A DNA stretch of 12,032 nucleotides from an uncultured beta proteobacterium (GCA_903868285.1 CAIPUP010000152.1:1-12032), one strand, 5' to 3'. Positions 1 to 7,563 are shown, counted from the first letter of the stretch. Numbers and translations are program-made. Notes: generated by a model not told the origin, from the sequence alone.

Positions 1-180
1 CACCACCGTGCCGGCCTCACCCGGCTGGATCAGCCCCATGGGCTTGGCGGCGCAGACCAGGAAGTGCTGTTCGTCCAGACGCAGGCTGCAATGGCCATAG
101 GCATGCACCAGGCCGCCACGGGCCAGGGCGCGGGCCATTTTCCGGACAAGGATTTGCTGCTGCTCGCTCGCTACGGTCAT
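1..180 (-). CDS. Class II aldolase/adducin family protein, N-terminal part (cut by window edge)
   Basis: Sixty codons are visible, from an ATG at 180 down to the left edge; the rest lies outside. The N-terminus reads as a helical segment followed by a GHCSLRL motif at about residues 29-35 and a hydrophobic FLVCAAKPMGLI stretch. This matches the start of the class II aldolase/adducin fold, where a G-[NH]-x-S-x-R loop binds the substrate phosphate or carboxylate. The zinc-binding histidines of the family lie further on and cannot be checked. Members cleave or form C-C bonds, as in fuculose-phosphate aldolase, and some in aromatic pathways act as decarboxylases of carboxylated catechols (PhtC-type 3,4-dihydroxyphthalate decarboxylase). 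It lies 58 bases downstream of the dioxygenase pair in the same direction, so a role after or around ring cleavage is likely. A modest AAAGG precedes the ATG. The family is fairly secure from the motif; the reaction is not known. Confidence 0.72.
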   Translation of the reverse strand, partial: MTVASEQQQILVRKMARALARGGLVHAYGHCSLRLDEQHFLVCAAKPMGLIQPGEAGTVV

Positions 181-238
181 GGGATGGGGCCTTTGATGAA
201 ATGAAAATGAATCGAATGCAAACCGCTCACAACAAGCT

Positions 239-1180
239 TCAAACCACGCGCAGCGGTGCCATGCCCGGCTTTTCTGCAGCCTTGCCACCGGCCGCCTCGG
301 CGCGGAACTCCGGAATATCCGGACGCGAGCCCCACATGCAAAACGACTCCGGCGCAAACGGAAACTGGCGTGGCCGGTAGCTGGCTTCCATCTCGGGGGT
401 GATCAGCTTCACGCCGACCGAATACTCATAGACCATCTTGTCCGGGCCTTCGAAATACAGAAAGCAGGCTGACGAAGACGGATGCCGTCCCGGCCCAAAC
501 ACAATGCGCACACCCTTTTCCTTGAGGAAATAGTAGGAACGCATGATGTCGTCGATGTCCTCGACCTGGTGATTGATGTGCTGCACCCCGGGCGTGGCCG
601 AGGGAAACAGCGCCAGCGAGTGATGAATGGTGTTGATGCGCAGCAGCGGTGCATCACCGATCCAGTCCGACACCCGCGCATTCATCAGTCGCGTCCAGAA
701 CGCTTCATCGCGCGCGGCATTGGCGGTGCGCAGGCCGATATGGCTGAACTCGGTGATGCCGGCATCGCGTGTCGGGAAATAGCGCGTACCGGTGTGAAAC
801 GGCTTGACCACAATCTCCAGCTTGTTGCCGGTGGGGTCCTTGAAAGCAATGAAATTCTTCACCCGCCGCAGCTCGCATTCCTCGCTCGTGCCCCAGTGCA
901 CCGGATGGCCGGCGGCCTCGATCTCGGCTGCCACACTGTCCAGTGCATCGCGGTCGAGAATGTCGAAGGCCGCCACATGGTCGGACGGATCACCTTCGAA
1001 ATACACCAGGGTGTGATCGCGCGTATCACCGCGCACCTTGGGCTTGTCGGAGCGGAAGTAGGCCGCCTTGCCTTCGCGCCCGACCAGTTGCAGGCCGACG
1101 ATGCGGGTGGCGAACTCAATCGCGTTATCGAGATTGGGCGTACCGATGCGCAGATAGCGGATGTCGAACAGATTGACCAT
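239..1180 (-). CDS. Type I extradiol ring-cleavage dioxygenase (VOC superfamily), copy 1
   Basis: This 313-residue protein has the two-domain vicinal-oxygen-chelate architecture of type I extradiol dioxygenases such as BphC (about 290-300 residues). These enzymes use Fe(II) to open a catechol ring next to the diol with O2. The catalytic C-terminal domain starts at about residue 145. By pattern the metal ligands are H147 (in FSHIGL), H204 (in HINHQVED) and E252 (in VYEYSVG). H187 (in HHSLALFP), H233 (GRHP) and Y242 match the BphC acid-base and second-sphere residues (H195, H241, Y250). All key residues are present, so it should be active. It is about 67 percent identical to the next gene upstream and differs mainly near residues 71-110 and in a longer Ala/Gly-rich tail after residue 290. 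AAGGA lies just ahead of the ATG. The substrate is unknown; 2,3-dihydroxybiphenyl, dihydroxy-cumate or other substituted catechols are all possible. Confidence 0.88.
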   Translation of the reverse strand: MVNLFDIRYLRIGTPNLDNAIEFATRIVGLQLVGREGKAAYFRSDKPKVRGDTRDHTLVYFEGDPSDHVAAFDILDRDALDSVAAEIEAAGHPVHWGTSEECELRRVKNFIAFKDPTGNKLEIVVKPFHTGTRYFPTRDAGITEFSHIGLRTANAARDEAFWTRLMNARVSDWIGDAPLLRINTIHHSLALFPSATPGVQHINHQVEDIDDIMRSYYFLKEKGVRIVFGPGRHPSSSACFLYFEGPDKMVYEYSVGVKLITPEMEASYRPRQFPFAPESFCMWGSRPDIPEFRAEAAGGKAAEKPGMAPLRVV

Positions 1181-1200
1181 GGCAGTTCCTTGTCAGGCAG

Positions 1201-2124
1201 TCATTGTGTTGCGGGAGTATTGGCCGGGGCAGACTTGGCCGAGGCATCGAAATCAGCCATCACCGGCTTGGAGCCCCACATGCAAAGCGAGAAGGGTTCA
1301 AACGGGAACTGGCGCGGGCGATAGGTGGATTCCATACCGGGCGTGATGTGTTTCACCCCGACCGAGTACTCGTACACCATGCCGTCCGGCCCCTCGAAGT
1401 ACAGCATCATGGCCGTGGACACCGGATGCCGTCCTGGCCCCCAGATGATCTTCACGCCCTGCTGCTTGAGGAAGTAGTACGAGCGCATCACATCGTCATG
1501 GTCTTCGACCTGATGGTTGATGTGCTGCACGCCAGTCTGCTGCGAGGGAAACAGCACCACCGAGTGATGCACGGTGTTGATGCGAAAAAACGGCAGCTCG
1601 CCCACCCACTCCGACACGCGCGCATTCAGCACCCGCGTCCAGAAGGCTTCATCGCGCTGCGGATTGGCCGACTTCAGACCGATATGGCTGAACTCCTGCA
1701 CCCCGGCGTCACGGCTCAACACCCCACGCTGACCCGAGTGATAAGGCCGTGCCACGATCTCCAGCGCGTTGCCGCTGGGATCGCGGGTGAACAACACCCG
1801 CTTGACCCGACGCTGTTCAGCCTCCGCCAGGGAGCCCTCACGCGCAGGGGCACCCGCCGCCTCCAGCGCTGCAGCGACGGTGTCGAAATCCTCTGCCCGC
1901 TTGAGATCGAAACCCACCGCATGCTGCGACGGATCACCCTCGTAGTACACCAGGGTGTGATCGCGCGTGTCACCGCGCATCTCCACCCGGTCGGAGCGGA
2001 AATACGCCGCCTTACCCTCGCGTGCCACCAGTTCCAGCCCGACGATGCGGGTGGCAAACTCAACCGCCTGTTCGAGGTTCGGCGTGGCGATACGCAGGTA
2101 GCGAATGTCGTGCAGATCGATCAT
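1201..2124 (-). CDS. Type I extradiol ring-cleavage dioxygenase (VOC superfamily), copy 2
   Basis: This 307-residue protein is a tandem paralogue of the enzyme encoded at 239-1180 and aligns with it without gaps over the first 290 residues; I counted about 193 identical positions. The same predicted Fe(II) ligands are kept (H147, H204, E252), as are H187, H233 and Y242, so it too should be a working catechol-opening dioxygenase rather than a decaying copy. Likely substrate-facing changes include the 179-180 pair (FF here, LL in copy 1), 237-240 (TAMM against SACF) and residues 71-104. The ATG is preceded by GGAG at a normal distance. Only 20 bases separate its stop from the start of copy 1, and 39 bases separate it from mmsA upstream, so all are probably on one message. 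Two isoenzymes for different ring-cleavage substrates, or for two steps of one route, are both plausible. The exact substrate is unknown. Confidence 0.88.
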   Translation of the reverse strand: MIDLHDIRYLRIATPNLEQAVEFATRIVGLELVAREGKAAYFRSDRVEMRGDTRDHTLVYYEGDPSQHAVGFDLKRAEDFDTVAAALEAAGAPAREGSLAEAEQRRVKRVLFTRDPSGNALEIVARPYHSGQRGVLSRDAGVQEFSHIGLKSANPQRDEAFWTRVLNARVSEWVGELPFFRINTVHHSVVLFPSQQTGVQHINHQVEDHDDVMRSYYFLKQQGVKIIWGPGRHPVSTAMMLYFEGPDGMVYEYSVGVKHITPGMESTYRPRQFPFEPFSLCMWGSKPVMADFDASAKSAPANTPATQ

Positions 2125-2163
2125 GTCGACTCCGGATGGGTAGCGATCGGGTTGGCAGTCCCA

Positions 2164-3690
2164 TCACTTCATCAGCGGCATGCCAAAGTTCGGCCCCGGC
2201 TTGACGCCTTCGCGCCAGCGCGCCGTCACCGTTTTCACCCGGGTGTAGAAGCGCACCCCTTCCGGTCCGTGCTGGTTCATGTCGCCGAACATCGAGCTCT
2301 TCCAGCCACCGAAGGTATGGAAGGACAGCGGCACCGGAATCGGCACATTGATACCGACCATGCCGGTGTTGACCTTGCTGGCGAAGTTGCGCGCCACATC
2401 ACCATCACGGGTGAAGATGGCCACGCCATTGCCGTATTCATGTTCGCTGGGCAGGGCCAGCGCCTGATCGAAATTCTCGGCCCGCACCACCGACAGCACC
2501 GGCCCGAAGATTTCTTCCTTGTAGATGCGCATCGACGGCTTGACCTGATCGAACAGGCAGCCACCAATAAAAAACCCGTTCGGCGCATCGGCCGGTGCGA
2601 AGCCGCGACCATCCACCACCAGCTTGGCGCCCTCCTCGACACCGAGATCGACATAGCCCTTGACCTTATCGCGATGCTCGCGCGTCACCAGCGGCCCCAT
2701 CTCGGACGCGTGATCGGTGGACGAACCCACCTTCAGCTTGCGAATGCGCGGCACCATGGCCTCGATCAATTCGTTGGCGGTTTTGTCTGTCACCGGCACG
2801 GCGACCGAGATCGCCATGCAACGCTCACCGGCTGAACCATAGGCCGCACCCATCAGCGCTTCGGCAGCACTGTCCATATCGGCATCGGGCATGATCACCA
2901 TATGGTTCTTGGCCCCGCCCATGGCCTGCACCCGCTTGCCATTGACCGAGGCGGTCGAGAACACATAGCGCGCAATCGGCGTCGAACCAACAAAGGAAAT
3001 GGCTGCCACCCGCGGATCGTGCAACAAGGTGTCGACCGACTCCTTGTCGCCATTGAGCACATTCAGCACCCCCGGCGGCGCACCGGCTTCCAGCATCAAT
3101 TCACCCAGCAGCAGCGGACAGGAAGGATCTTTTTCCGAGGGCTTGAGCACGAAGGTGTTACCAGCGGCAATCGCAATCGGGAACATCCACAGCGGCACCA
3201 TGGCCGGGAAGTTGAACGGGGTGATACCGGCACAGACGCCCAGCGGCTGGCGCATGGAATAAACATCAATACCCGAGGCCACGTTGTCGGAAAACTCGCC
3301 CTTGACCAGATGCGGAATGCCGCAGGCGAACTCCACCACTTCCAGCCCGCGCTGGATCGAGCCCTTGGCATCCGACAGCACCTTGCCGTGCTCGGAGGAC
3401 ACCAGCATCGCCAGCTCGTCCATATGCTTTTCCACCAGCTCCTTGAAGCGGAACATCACGCGCGCCCGGGTCAGGGGCGAGGTGGCAGCCCAATCGGGGA
3501 AGGCGGCATGGGCGCTGGCGATAGCAACCTCGGTCTCGGCCTTGGAGGCCAGCGCCACCGTGCCACGCAAGGCACCCAGCGTCGGGTTGAACACATCCCC
3601 GCGTCGCGCAGCGGCATCGCCGGGCACCTGCTTGCCATGAATGAAATGTCCGAGAGCGAGCAGCTTGGCCTGCGACTTGGGGGTGGTCAT
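2164..3690 (-). CDS. mmsA: CoA-acylating methylmalonate-semialdehyde dehydrogenase homologue
   Basis: This aldehyde dehydrogenase-superfamily protein (508 residues from the chosen start) has the hallmarks of the MmsA branch (EC 1.2.1.27/1.2.1.18), which turns (methyl)malonate semialdehyde plus CoA and NAD+ into propionyl- or acetyl-CoA with loss of CO2. The catalytic cysteine sits in GERCMA (about residue 291). The position where ordinary ALDHs have their general-base glutamate reads GGAKNH, with Asn replacing Glu, as is known for CoA-dependent MmsA enzymes. The ITPFNFPAM nucleotide-site segment (about 156-164) and EEIFGPVLSV (about 392-401) are also typical. An in-frame ATG at 3702 exists, but GGAG at 3697-3700 lies six bases before the ATG at 3690, so the shorter form is favoured. 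Usually this gene sits with valine or inositol catabolism. Here it lies between TRAP transporter and ring-cleavage genes, which suggests it oxidises an aldehyde released from an aromatic ring. Confidence 0.9.
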   Translation of the reverse strand: MTTPKSQAKLLALGHFIHGKQVPGDAAARRGDVFNPTLGALRGTVALASKAETEVAIASAHAAFPDWAATSPLTRARVMFRFKELVEKHMDELAMLVSSEHGKVLSDAKGSIQRGLEVVEFACGIPHLVKGEFSDNVASGIDVYSMRQPLGVCAGITPFNFPAMVPLWMFPIAIAAGNTFVLKPSEKDPSCPLLLGELMLEAGAPPGVLNVLNGDKESVDTLLHDPRVAAISFVGSTPIARYVFSTASVNGKRVQAMGGAKNHMVIMPDADMDSAAEALMGAAYGSAGERCMAISVAVPVTDKTANELIEAMVPRIRKLKVGSSTDHASEMGPLVTREHRDKVKGYVDLGVEEGAKLVVDGRGFAPADAPNGFFIGGCLFDQVKPSMRIYKEEIFGPVLSVVRAENFDQALALPSEHEYGNGVAIFTRDGDVARNFASKVNTGMVGINVPIPVPLSFHTFGGWKSSMFGDMNQHGPEGVRFYTRVKTVTARWREGVKPGPNFGMPLMK

Positions 3691-3696
3691 GTGTTT

Positions 3697-3700
3697 CTCC
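3697..3700 (-). promoter_or_regulatory. Ribosome binding site deciding the mmsA start
   Basis: GGAG on the minus strand is followed by a six-base spacer and the ATG ending at 3690. It lies inside the first two codons of the longer reading frame starting at 3702, which has no comparable site of its own. The shorter start is therefore preferred. Confidence 0.7.
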
Positions 3701-3762
3701 ATTGCTGTGCTGCCTGGTGCCTGCGCTTACCATCCAGCGGTTCAAAAAACCTGCTTCTGTTG

Positions 3763-3791
3763 ACTTCCGATACTTTTTACTTCCGATACTT
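3763..3791. repeat. Imperfect 16-bp tandem duplication at the dctP stop codon
   Basis: The 13-base string ACTTCCGATACTT occurs exactly at 3763-3775 and again at 3779-3791, a period of 16. Read on the minus strand, the copy at 3779-3791 encodes the last residues of the TRAP receptor (KYRK) and ends at its stop codon; the other copy follows in the intergenic gap before mmsA. This is directly visible. It looks like a small local duplication rather than a regulatory element. Confidence 0.75.
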
Positions 3792-4832
3792 GCGTGCCGC
3801 GGCGCTGAACACTTCGTAATCGCGCTTGAGTTCCGCATTGGCATTGATGATGGGCATCTGGGTTGCCACCACTTCATCCAGAAAACGCTTTTGCTCGGCC
3901 GCACTCAAATAGACGTTGGCAGCGCCATTTTGCTCCCACAGCTTGAGCGACTTGGTCAGATCGTCCTGGCCCCACTTGGCCGCCACCGCATCGGCCTTGC
4001 GGACTTCTTCTTCCACAATCGTGCGCACATCGGCCGGCAGCGACTGCATGAAGTTGCGGTTGACGATCGCCCCCACCACCACCGCCCAGGACGGCGGATA
4101 GAAAGCGGTCTTGGCAAAATCGTAGTACTTGAATGCGGTGAGGATGGTGCCCGAGACAATCGCGCCATCGATAGTGCCATTTTGCAGCGCCGGCACCACT
4201 TCATTCAGCGGCATGGGCACGGCCGAGACGCCGAACTTCTTCAGCGGCTCGATCTGCATCGGCGTCGGCGCCACACGCACCTTCATGCCACGCAGATCAG
4301 CCAGCGATTTCACCGCCTTGCGTGCGCCCATGACGTTCGGACCATGAACCCAGCTGGTGAGCACCTGCGCCGGCTTGCCGTTCATGAAACTGGCCATGCG
4401 CTTTTGCACCTCGGGATCGGTCATCACCTGATGGCCATGCGGGATGCTGTCAAAAATGCCGGCAGCATCAAAAATCTGATAGCGCGGATCAACACCCACC
4501 AGGAAGCCACTGGCGATGAAGGTGGCCTCAATCGTGCCCAGCAGCACTCCCTCGACCGTGCGCGGAATCGGACCGAGCTGGCTGGCCGGATAGATCTCCA
4601 CCTTGACCCGGCCATTGCTGCGCGTCTCGACGCCTTTCTTGAAGGCGTTCATCCACTCGATGGTGATGTCGCCGATGGTGGGCGTGGACAGCTTCATGGT
4701 GAACTGTGCCTGCGCCTGTGCTGGCGCCGCAGCGATGCCCAGGGCCAGACCGAGCACGCTCACACTCAACAACATTTTGCGAAGCACGGCACCAAGCGCA
4801 GACGCCAGGCCATGCAATGGGCTCTGTTTCAT
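3777..4832 (-). CDS. dctP: TRAP transporter solute-binding receptor (DctP family)
   Basis: This 351-residue periplasmic receptor captures a carboxylate-bearing solute and delivers it to the DctQM permease encoded just upstream. A signal peptide is clear: a basic start, a hydrophobic core at about residues 20-36 and a cleavage region APAQA-QA near residues 40-42. The mature protein begins FTMKLSTPT. The family's conserved segments are present: SLADLRGMKVRV at about 176-187, with R186 the arginine that in DctP proteins normally salt-bridges the ligand carboxylate, and EVVPALQNGTIDGAI at about 211-225. A longer in-frame start at 4865 exists, but the ATG at 4832 is preceded by a strong GGAGGAGG (4837-4844) and restores a normal signal sequence, so I chose it. 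The context suggests an aromatic or other organic acid as ligand; its identity is unknown. Confidence 0.93.
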   Translation of the reverse strand: MKQSPLHGLASALGAVLRKMLLSVSVLGLALGIAAAPAQAQAQFTMKLSTPTIGDITIEWMNAFKKGVETRSNGRVKVEIYPASQLGPIPRTVEGVLLGTIEATFIASGFLVGVDPRYQIFDAAGIFDSIPHGHQVMTDPEVQKRMASFMNGKPAQVLTSWVHGPNVMGARKAVKSLADLRGMKVRVAPTPMQIEPLKKFGVSAVPMPLNEVVPALQNGTIDGAIVSGTILTAFKYYDFAKTAFYPPSWAVVVGAIVNRNFMQSLPADVRTIVEEEVRKADAVAAKWGQDDLTKSLKLWEQNGAANVYLSAAEQKRFLDEVVATQMPIINANAELKRDYEVFSAAARKYRK

Positions 4833-4909
4833 ATTTCCTCCTCCAAGGATGAATGAACGGAACAACGGAATAACTTACCCAACAGACAACTTTCAAACAC
4901 CTTAACGCT

Positions 4910-6193
4910 TCAGTTCTTGGCCAAAAACCACTGCACACCAACCAGCGAAATTTCTGGAATGTAGGTAATCAGCAGCAACGCCACCAGGTAAATGCCGACG
5001 AAGGGAATGATTCCCCAATAAATGGTCTTGAGTTCCATTTTCAGCACCGACTGCGCCACGAAAATATTGATGCCAAACGGCGGATGAAACAGACCGATGG
5101 CAAGGTTGACCATGAAGACGATGCCAAAGTGCACGGTATCGATGCCCGCTGCCTTGATGATGGGCACCAGCAAGGGCGACAGCACCAGGATGGCCGAGAG
5201 CGGGTCAACAAAGCAGCCCACCGCCAGCAGCAGCACATTCAACACCGCGAGGATCATCCATGGCTGCAATTGCATGGCCTCGATCCAGCTCACCATTTGC
5301 GCCGGTACCTGATTGACCGTCAGCAGCCAGGAAAACACGCTGGCGCAGGCCACGATGATCAGGATCTGCGCGGTGAAAATGCAGGTGGCGCTGGCCGCCT
5401 CAATGATCTCGCTCCAGGGGATGTCGTGGTACACCAGCCGCGTCACCAGCGCGGCATAGACACAGGCCACGCCGGCCGCTTCGGTGGGGGAAAAAATACC
5501 GCCGTAGATGCCACCGAGAATGATCACCGGCGCACCCAGTGCCCACATGCCGCGCCCGAGCGTCGACAGGAAGTGCGGGACATTGAATGCCTCGCCAGCC
5601 GGAATGCCATTGCGGCGGGCATACCAGTAGACATACAGCGCCAACATGCCGGCGATCAACAGTCCGGGAATGATGCCGGCGGCATACAGGCGCGGCACCG
5701 ATTCGGAGGCCGCCGCGCCATACACAATCATCGGGATGCTGGGCGGAATGATGATGTCGATCGCGCCCACCGCAGTGATCAGACCGGCACTGAAACGCTC
5801 CGGATAGCCGGCCTTTTGCATCGCCGGGTACATGATCTTGCCCACCGTGGCGACGGTGGCGGCACTGGCGCCCGAAATGGCGCCAAAGATGGCCGAAGTG
5901 CCGACGGTGGTAATGCCCAGACTGCCGCGCACATTGCCGACACCGGCCTGCACCACATCGACGATGCGTCGCGCCACCGTGCCACGCCCCATCAGCTCGC
6001 CGGCATACAGAAAGAACGGGATCGCCAGCAGCGCAAAGGCATCGATCGAGCCGTACAGCGTCTGGTGCAGCGCCGCCAGCGGCACCTTCATGTACCAGAC
6101 CAGGGCGACCGTCACGCCGGTCAGCAGCACCAGAAAAATCGGAAAGCCCAGCAGCAGCAACACCACCGGAATGACACCCAAGGCAAAACTCAT
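4910..6193 (-). CDS. dctM: TRAP transporter large permease (DctM family)
   Basis: This 427-residue polytopic membrane protein has the usual length for DctM, the transport subunit that moves the receptor-delivered acid inward with sodium ions. It is hydrophobic almost throughout, with many membrane segments. Family signatures include AIFGAISGASAATVATVG at about 101-118, IIIPPSIPMIVYGA at about 148-160 and, near the C-terminus, a GLFHPPFGINIFV stretch. The ATG at 6193 has GAGGAG six bases upstream. It follows dctQ by 55 bases and precedes dctP by 77, giving the order Q-M-P with separate Q and M genes rather than a fused QM. The call is secure at family level; the substrate is not. Confidence 0.95.
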   Translation of the reverse strand: MSFALGVIPVVLLLLGFPIFLVLLTGVTVALVWYMKVPLAALHQTLYGSIDAFALLAIPFFLYAGELMGRGTVARRIVDVVQAGVGNVRGSLGITTVGTSAIFGAISGASAATVATVGKIMYPAMQKAGYPERFSAGLITAVGAIDIIIPPSIPMIVYGAAASESVPRLYAAGIIPGLLIAGMLALYVYWYARRNGIPAGEAFNVPHFLSTLGRGMWALGAPVIILGGIYGGIFSPTEAAGVACVYAALVTRLVYHDIPWSEIIEAASATCIFTAQILIIVACASVFSWLLTVNQVPAQMVSWIEAMQLQPWMILAVLNVLLLAVGCFVDPLSAILVLSPLLVPIIKAAGIDTVHFGIVFMVNLAIGLFHPPFGINIFVAQSVLKMELKTIYWGIIPFVGIYLVALLLITYIPEISLVGVQWFLAKN

Positions 6194-6248
6194 CGCTCGC
6201 TCCTCATTTCACCAGCCCGACCTGCGTGGTCATCAGCCTGCGTGGCTG

Positions 6249-6776
6249 TCAGCCCGCCTGGCCATCGGTCCCGGCAGCGCCCTCGGGCCCGGCAGCGCCA
6301 TGGGACTTCTGCGTACGGCGCACCCCGAAGCAGCGCGCCAACGCAATCAGCGCGATCAGGGCAAAGCCCAGCGCCACCGCGCTGTGCGGAATGGCCATCG
6401 GAATGTCTGCCGCCTCACTGCGCCGGCCGATGGCCATCATCTGGCCGACGTACTGGAAGGAATGCCAGGCCACGAACACCGTCAGCGCCAGCATCAGGCA
6501 CAACTCCACCCAACGCAGCAGCTGCTGCAGCCAGGCTGGCATGAAACTGAACAGCACATCCATGCGCAGATGCTGATCGCGCCAGGTCACCACCACAGCG
6601 CCAAGAAAGGCCATCCACACCATGATGAAAATCTGCACTTCGTCAGCGCCGAGAATGGCGTGGGAAAACACATAGCGTCCGACCACGTTGGCCAGATTGA
6701 TCAGGATGGCCAGCACGAAGGCCCAGCCCAGCGCCAGACTGATCCATCGCATCAGCCGTTCAATCCGTTGTTCCAT
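6249..6776 (-). CDS. dctQ: TRAP transporter small permease (DctQ family)
   Basis: This 175-residue membrane protein has four predicted membrane segments (about 13-32, 46-64, 88-107 and 130-150), the standard DctQ topology; the small subunit partners the large permease. Family-like features are VVGRYVF at about 31-37, a WMAFLGAVV stretch at 54-62 and the QHLRMDVL motif at 68-75. The frame is open further upstream to 6941, but that part overlaps the MarR gene and is low-complexity Arg-rich. The ATG at 6776 has AGGAGGGG directly before it (6780-6787), so I chose it. The C-terminal tail is Gly/Ala-rich (GAAGPEGAAG) and comes from a 12-base repeat, CCCGGCAGCGCC, at 6270-6281 and 6288-6299. That tail is unlikely to matter for transport. 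The gene starts 22 bases after the MarR stop codon. Confidence 0.93.
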   Translation of the reverse strand: MEQRIERLMRWISLALGWAFVLAILINLANVVGRYVFSHAILGADEVQIFIMVWMAFLGAVVVTWRDQHLRMDVLFSFMPAWLQQLLRWVELCLMLALTVFVAWHSFQYVGQMMAIGRRSEAADIPMAIPHSAVALGFALIALIALARCFGVRRTQKSHGAAGPEGAAGTDGQAG

Positions 6777-6798
6777 GCACCCCTCCTGTTCTGTCGCT

Positions 6799-7440
6799 CT
6801 AGACCGTTGACGACTTGCGCGGCCGCGCGCGCGTGCCCTGGCTGACACCCAGCGAAGCGATGTTGTCATACACCTTGACCAGCAAGCGCTTGAGCGTCTG
6901 CACATCGGCCTCATCGATACCAGCCAGCGCCACCCGCTCATATAACCGGAAGATCGGCACCACCTGCTGCACCAGCTCCCTGCCGCTGTCGGTCAGCGCG
7001 ATCTCGACCGAACGCGCATCGTCGCCGGCACGCTGCCGCGTCAGCAAGCCACGGCGCACATTCGCCGCCACCAGGCGCGACACCGTCGACACCTCGATGC
7101 TGGTGTTCAGTGCCAGCTCGGTGATGCGCTGCCGGTCACGCCACAGCAGCGAGGCCAGGATGCGCCACACCTGCAGGCTGATGCCGTACTGGCGCATCTC
7201 TTCATTGAAGGCATCGGCCAGGCCGGTACCGGCGCGACCGAGCAGGTACGGCAGGGTCGCGCGCAGGTCGAGCCGGGGCTCACTGCGATCGACGACAGCA
7301 GGCTGGCGCTGGGCTTCGGGGGCGGGGTCGAGGGCGGGAGCGTTCAAGTGCGCGGTCGGCGATACCGAGACAGAGGGATGAAGGTGGATCGGAAAATCAG
7401 CAGGGCGCAAATCGGAAGCAAATTCGGAGCAAATCCGCAT
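6799..7440 (-). CDS. MarR-family transcriptional regulator with long N-terminal extension
   Basis: The C-terminal 150 residues have MarR character: a helical lead-in at about 63-85, a winged helix with QVWRILASLL at 90-99, recognition-helix region RITELALNTSIEVSTVSRLV at 105-124, and a wing with RAGDDARSVEIALTDSG at 137-153. MarR dimers usually repress nearby genes until an aromatic or phenolic ligand binds. As the first gene of the catabolic-transport run and divergent from the monooxygenase, it is the natural local regulator and probably controls its own operon. The frame from 7440 gives 213 residues against a usual 140-165; the first 55 or so are Pro/Ala-rich with no recognised domain. I see no Shine-Dalgarno sequence before 7440. 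No in-frame ATG follows until well inside the domain (residue 82), although residue 32 is a TTG codon. The start is therefore uncertain; see the promoter entry. Confidence 0.88.
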   Translation of the reverse strand: MRICSEFASDLRPADFPIHLHPSVSVSPTAHLNAPALDPAPEAQRQPAVVDRSEPRLDLRATLPYLLGRAGTGLADAFNEEMRQYGISLQVWRILASLLWRDRQRITELALNTSIEVSTVSRLVAANVRRGLLTRQRAGDDARSVEIALTDSGRELVQQVVPIFRLYERVALAGIDEADVQTLKRLLVKVYDNIASLGVSQGTRARPRKSSTV

Positions 7441-7445
7441 CGCGG

Positions 7446-7474
7446 TTTATAGCGCTAAATTCTTGCACCCGCAA
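7446..7474 (-). promoter_or_regulatory. Candidate sigma-70 promoter for the MarR gene and its operon
   Basis: On the minus strand, TTGCGG (7469-7474) is followed by exactly 17 bases and then TATAAA (7446-7451), a near-consensus -10. Transcription would begin six to seven bases further on, which is at the ATG of the MarR gene (7440), so the message would be leaderless or nearly so. The self-complementary 8-mer TAGCGCTA (7450-7457) overlaps the -10 and could be part of an operator. The -35 is weak (three of six bases). This is a pattern-based call. Confidence 0.45.
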
Positions 7475-7514
7475 CCAAACCAGCGGCCGCTTAAAACCGG
7501 TATTTCGCTAAAAA

Positions 7515-7528
7515 TTGTTTTAAAACAA
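7515..7528. promoter_or_regulatory. Perfect 14-bp palindrome, candidate operator
   Basis: TTGTTTTAAAACAA is its own reverse complement over 14 bases and lies in the AT-rich region between the divergent MarR and monooxygenase genes. The size and placement fit a dimeric winged-helix regulator. No U-run or coding role suggests another explanation. Binding by the local MarR protein is inference. Confidence 0.5.
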
Positions 7529-7546
7529 GTACTTAACAAATTCTTC

Positions 7547-7563
7547 ATGCTGCATCGCAGCAT
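7547..7563. promoter_or_regulatory. 17-bp inverted repeat, candidate operator
   Basis: ATGCTGC and GCAGCAT form exact 7-base arms around a 3-base centre in the divergent intergenic region, about 115 bases before the monooxygenase start. No T-run follows, so it is not a terminator. It is a second possible protein-binding dyad, different in sequence from the palindrome at 7515-7528. Confidence 0.45.

Noticed and set aside
1204..2835. A 543-codon plus-strand open frame antisense to the second dioxygenase and mmsA
   Set aside because: Its product is His/Arg/Gln-rich without any fold-like pattern and lies opposite two well-recognised genes. Long antisense frames are expected from codon bias in GC-rich DNA.
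2902..3819. A 305-codon plus-strand open frame antisense to mmsA
   Set aside because: Composition is that of a codon-bias shadow, and it lies opposite a full-length conserved enzyme gene.
4833..4865. Longer N-terminus for the TRAP receptor starting at 4865
   Set aside because: It would read through the strong ribosome binding site at 4837-4844 and bury the signal peptide behind 11 extra residues.
5084..6544. A 486-codon plus-strand open frame antisense to the TRAP permease genes
   Set aside because: The translation is low-complexity, rich in His, Gln and Arg, the usual mirror image of a membrane-protein gene. It has no ribosome binding site or motif.
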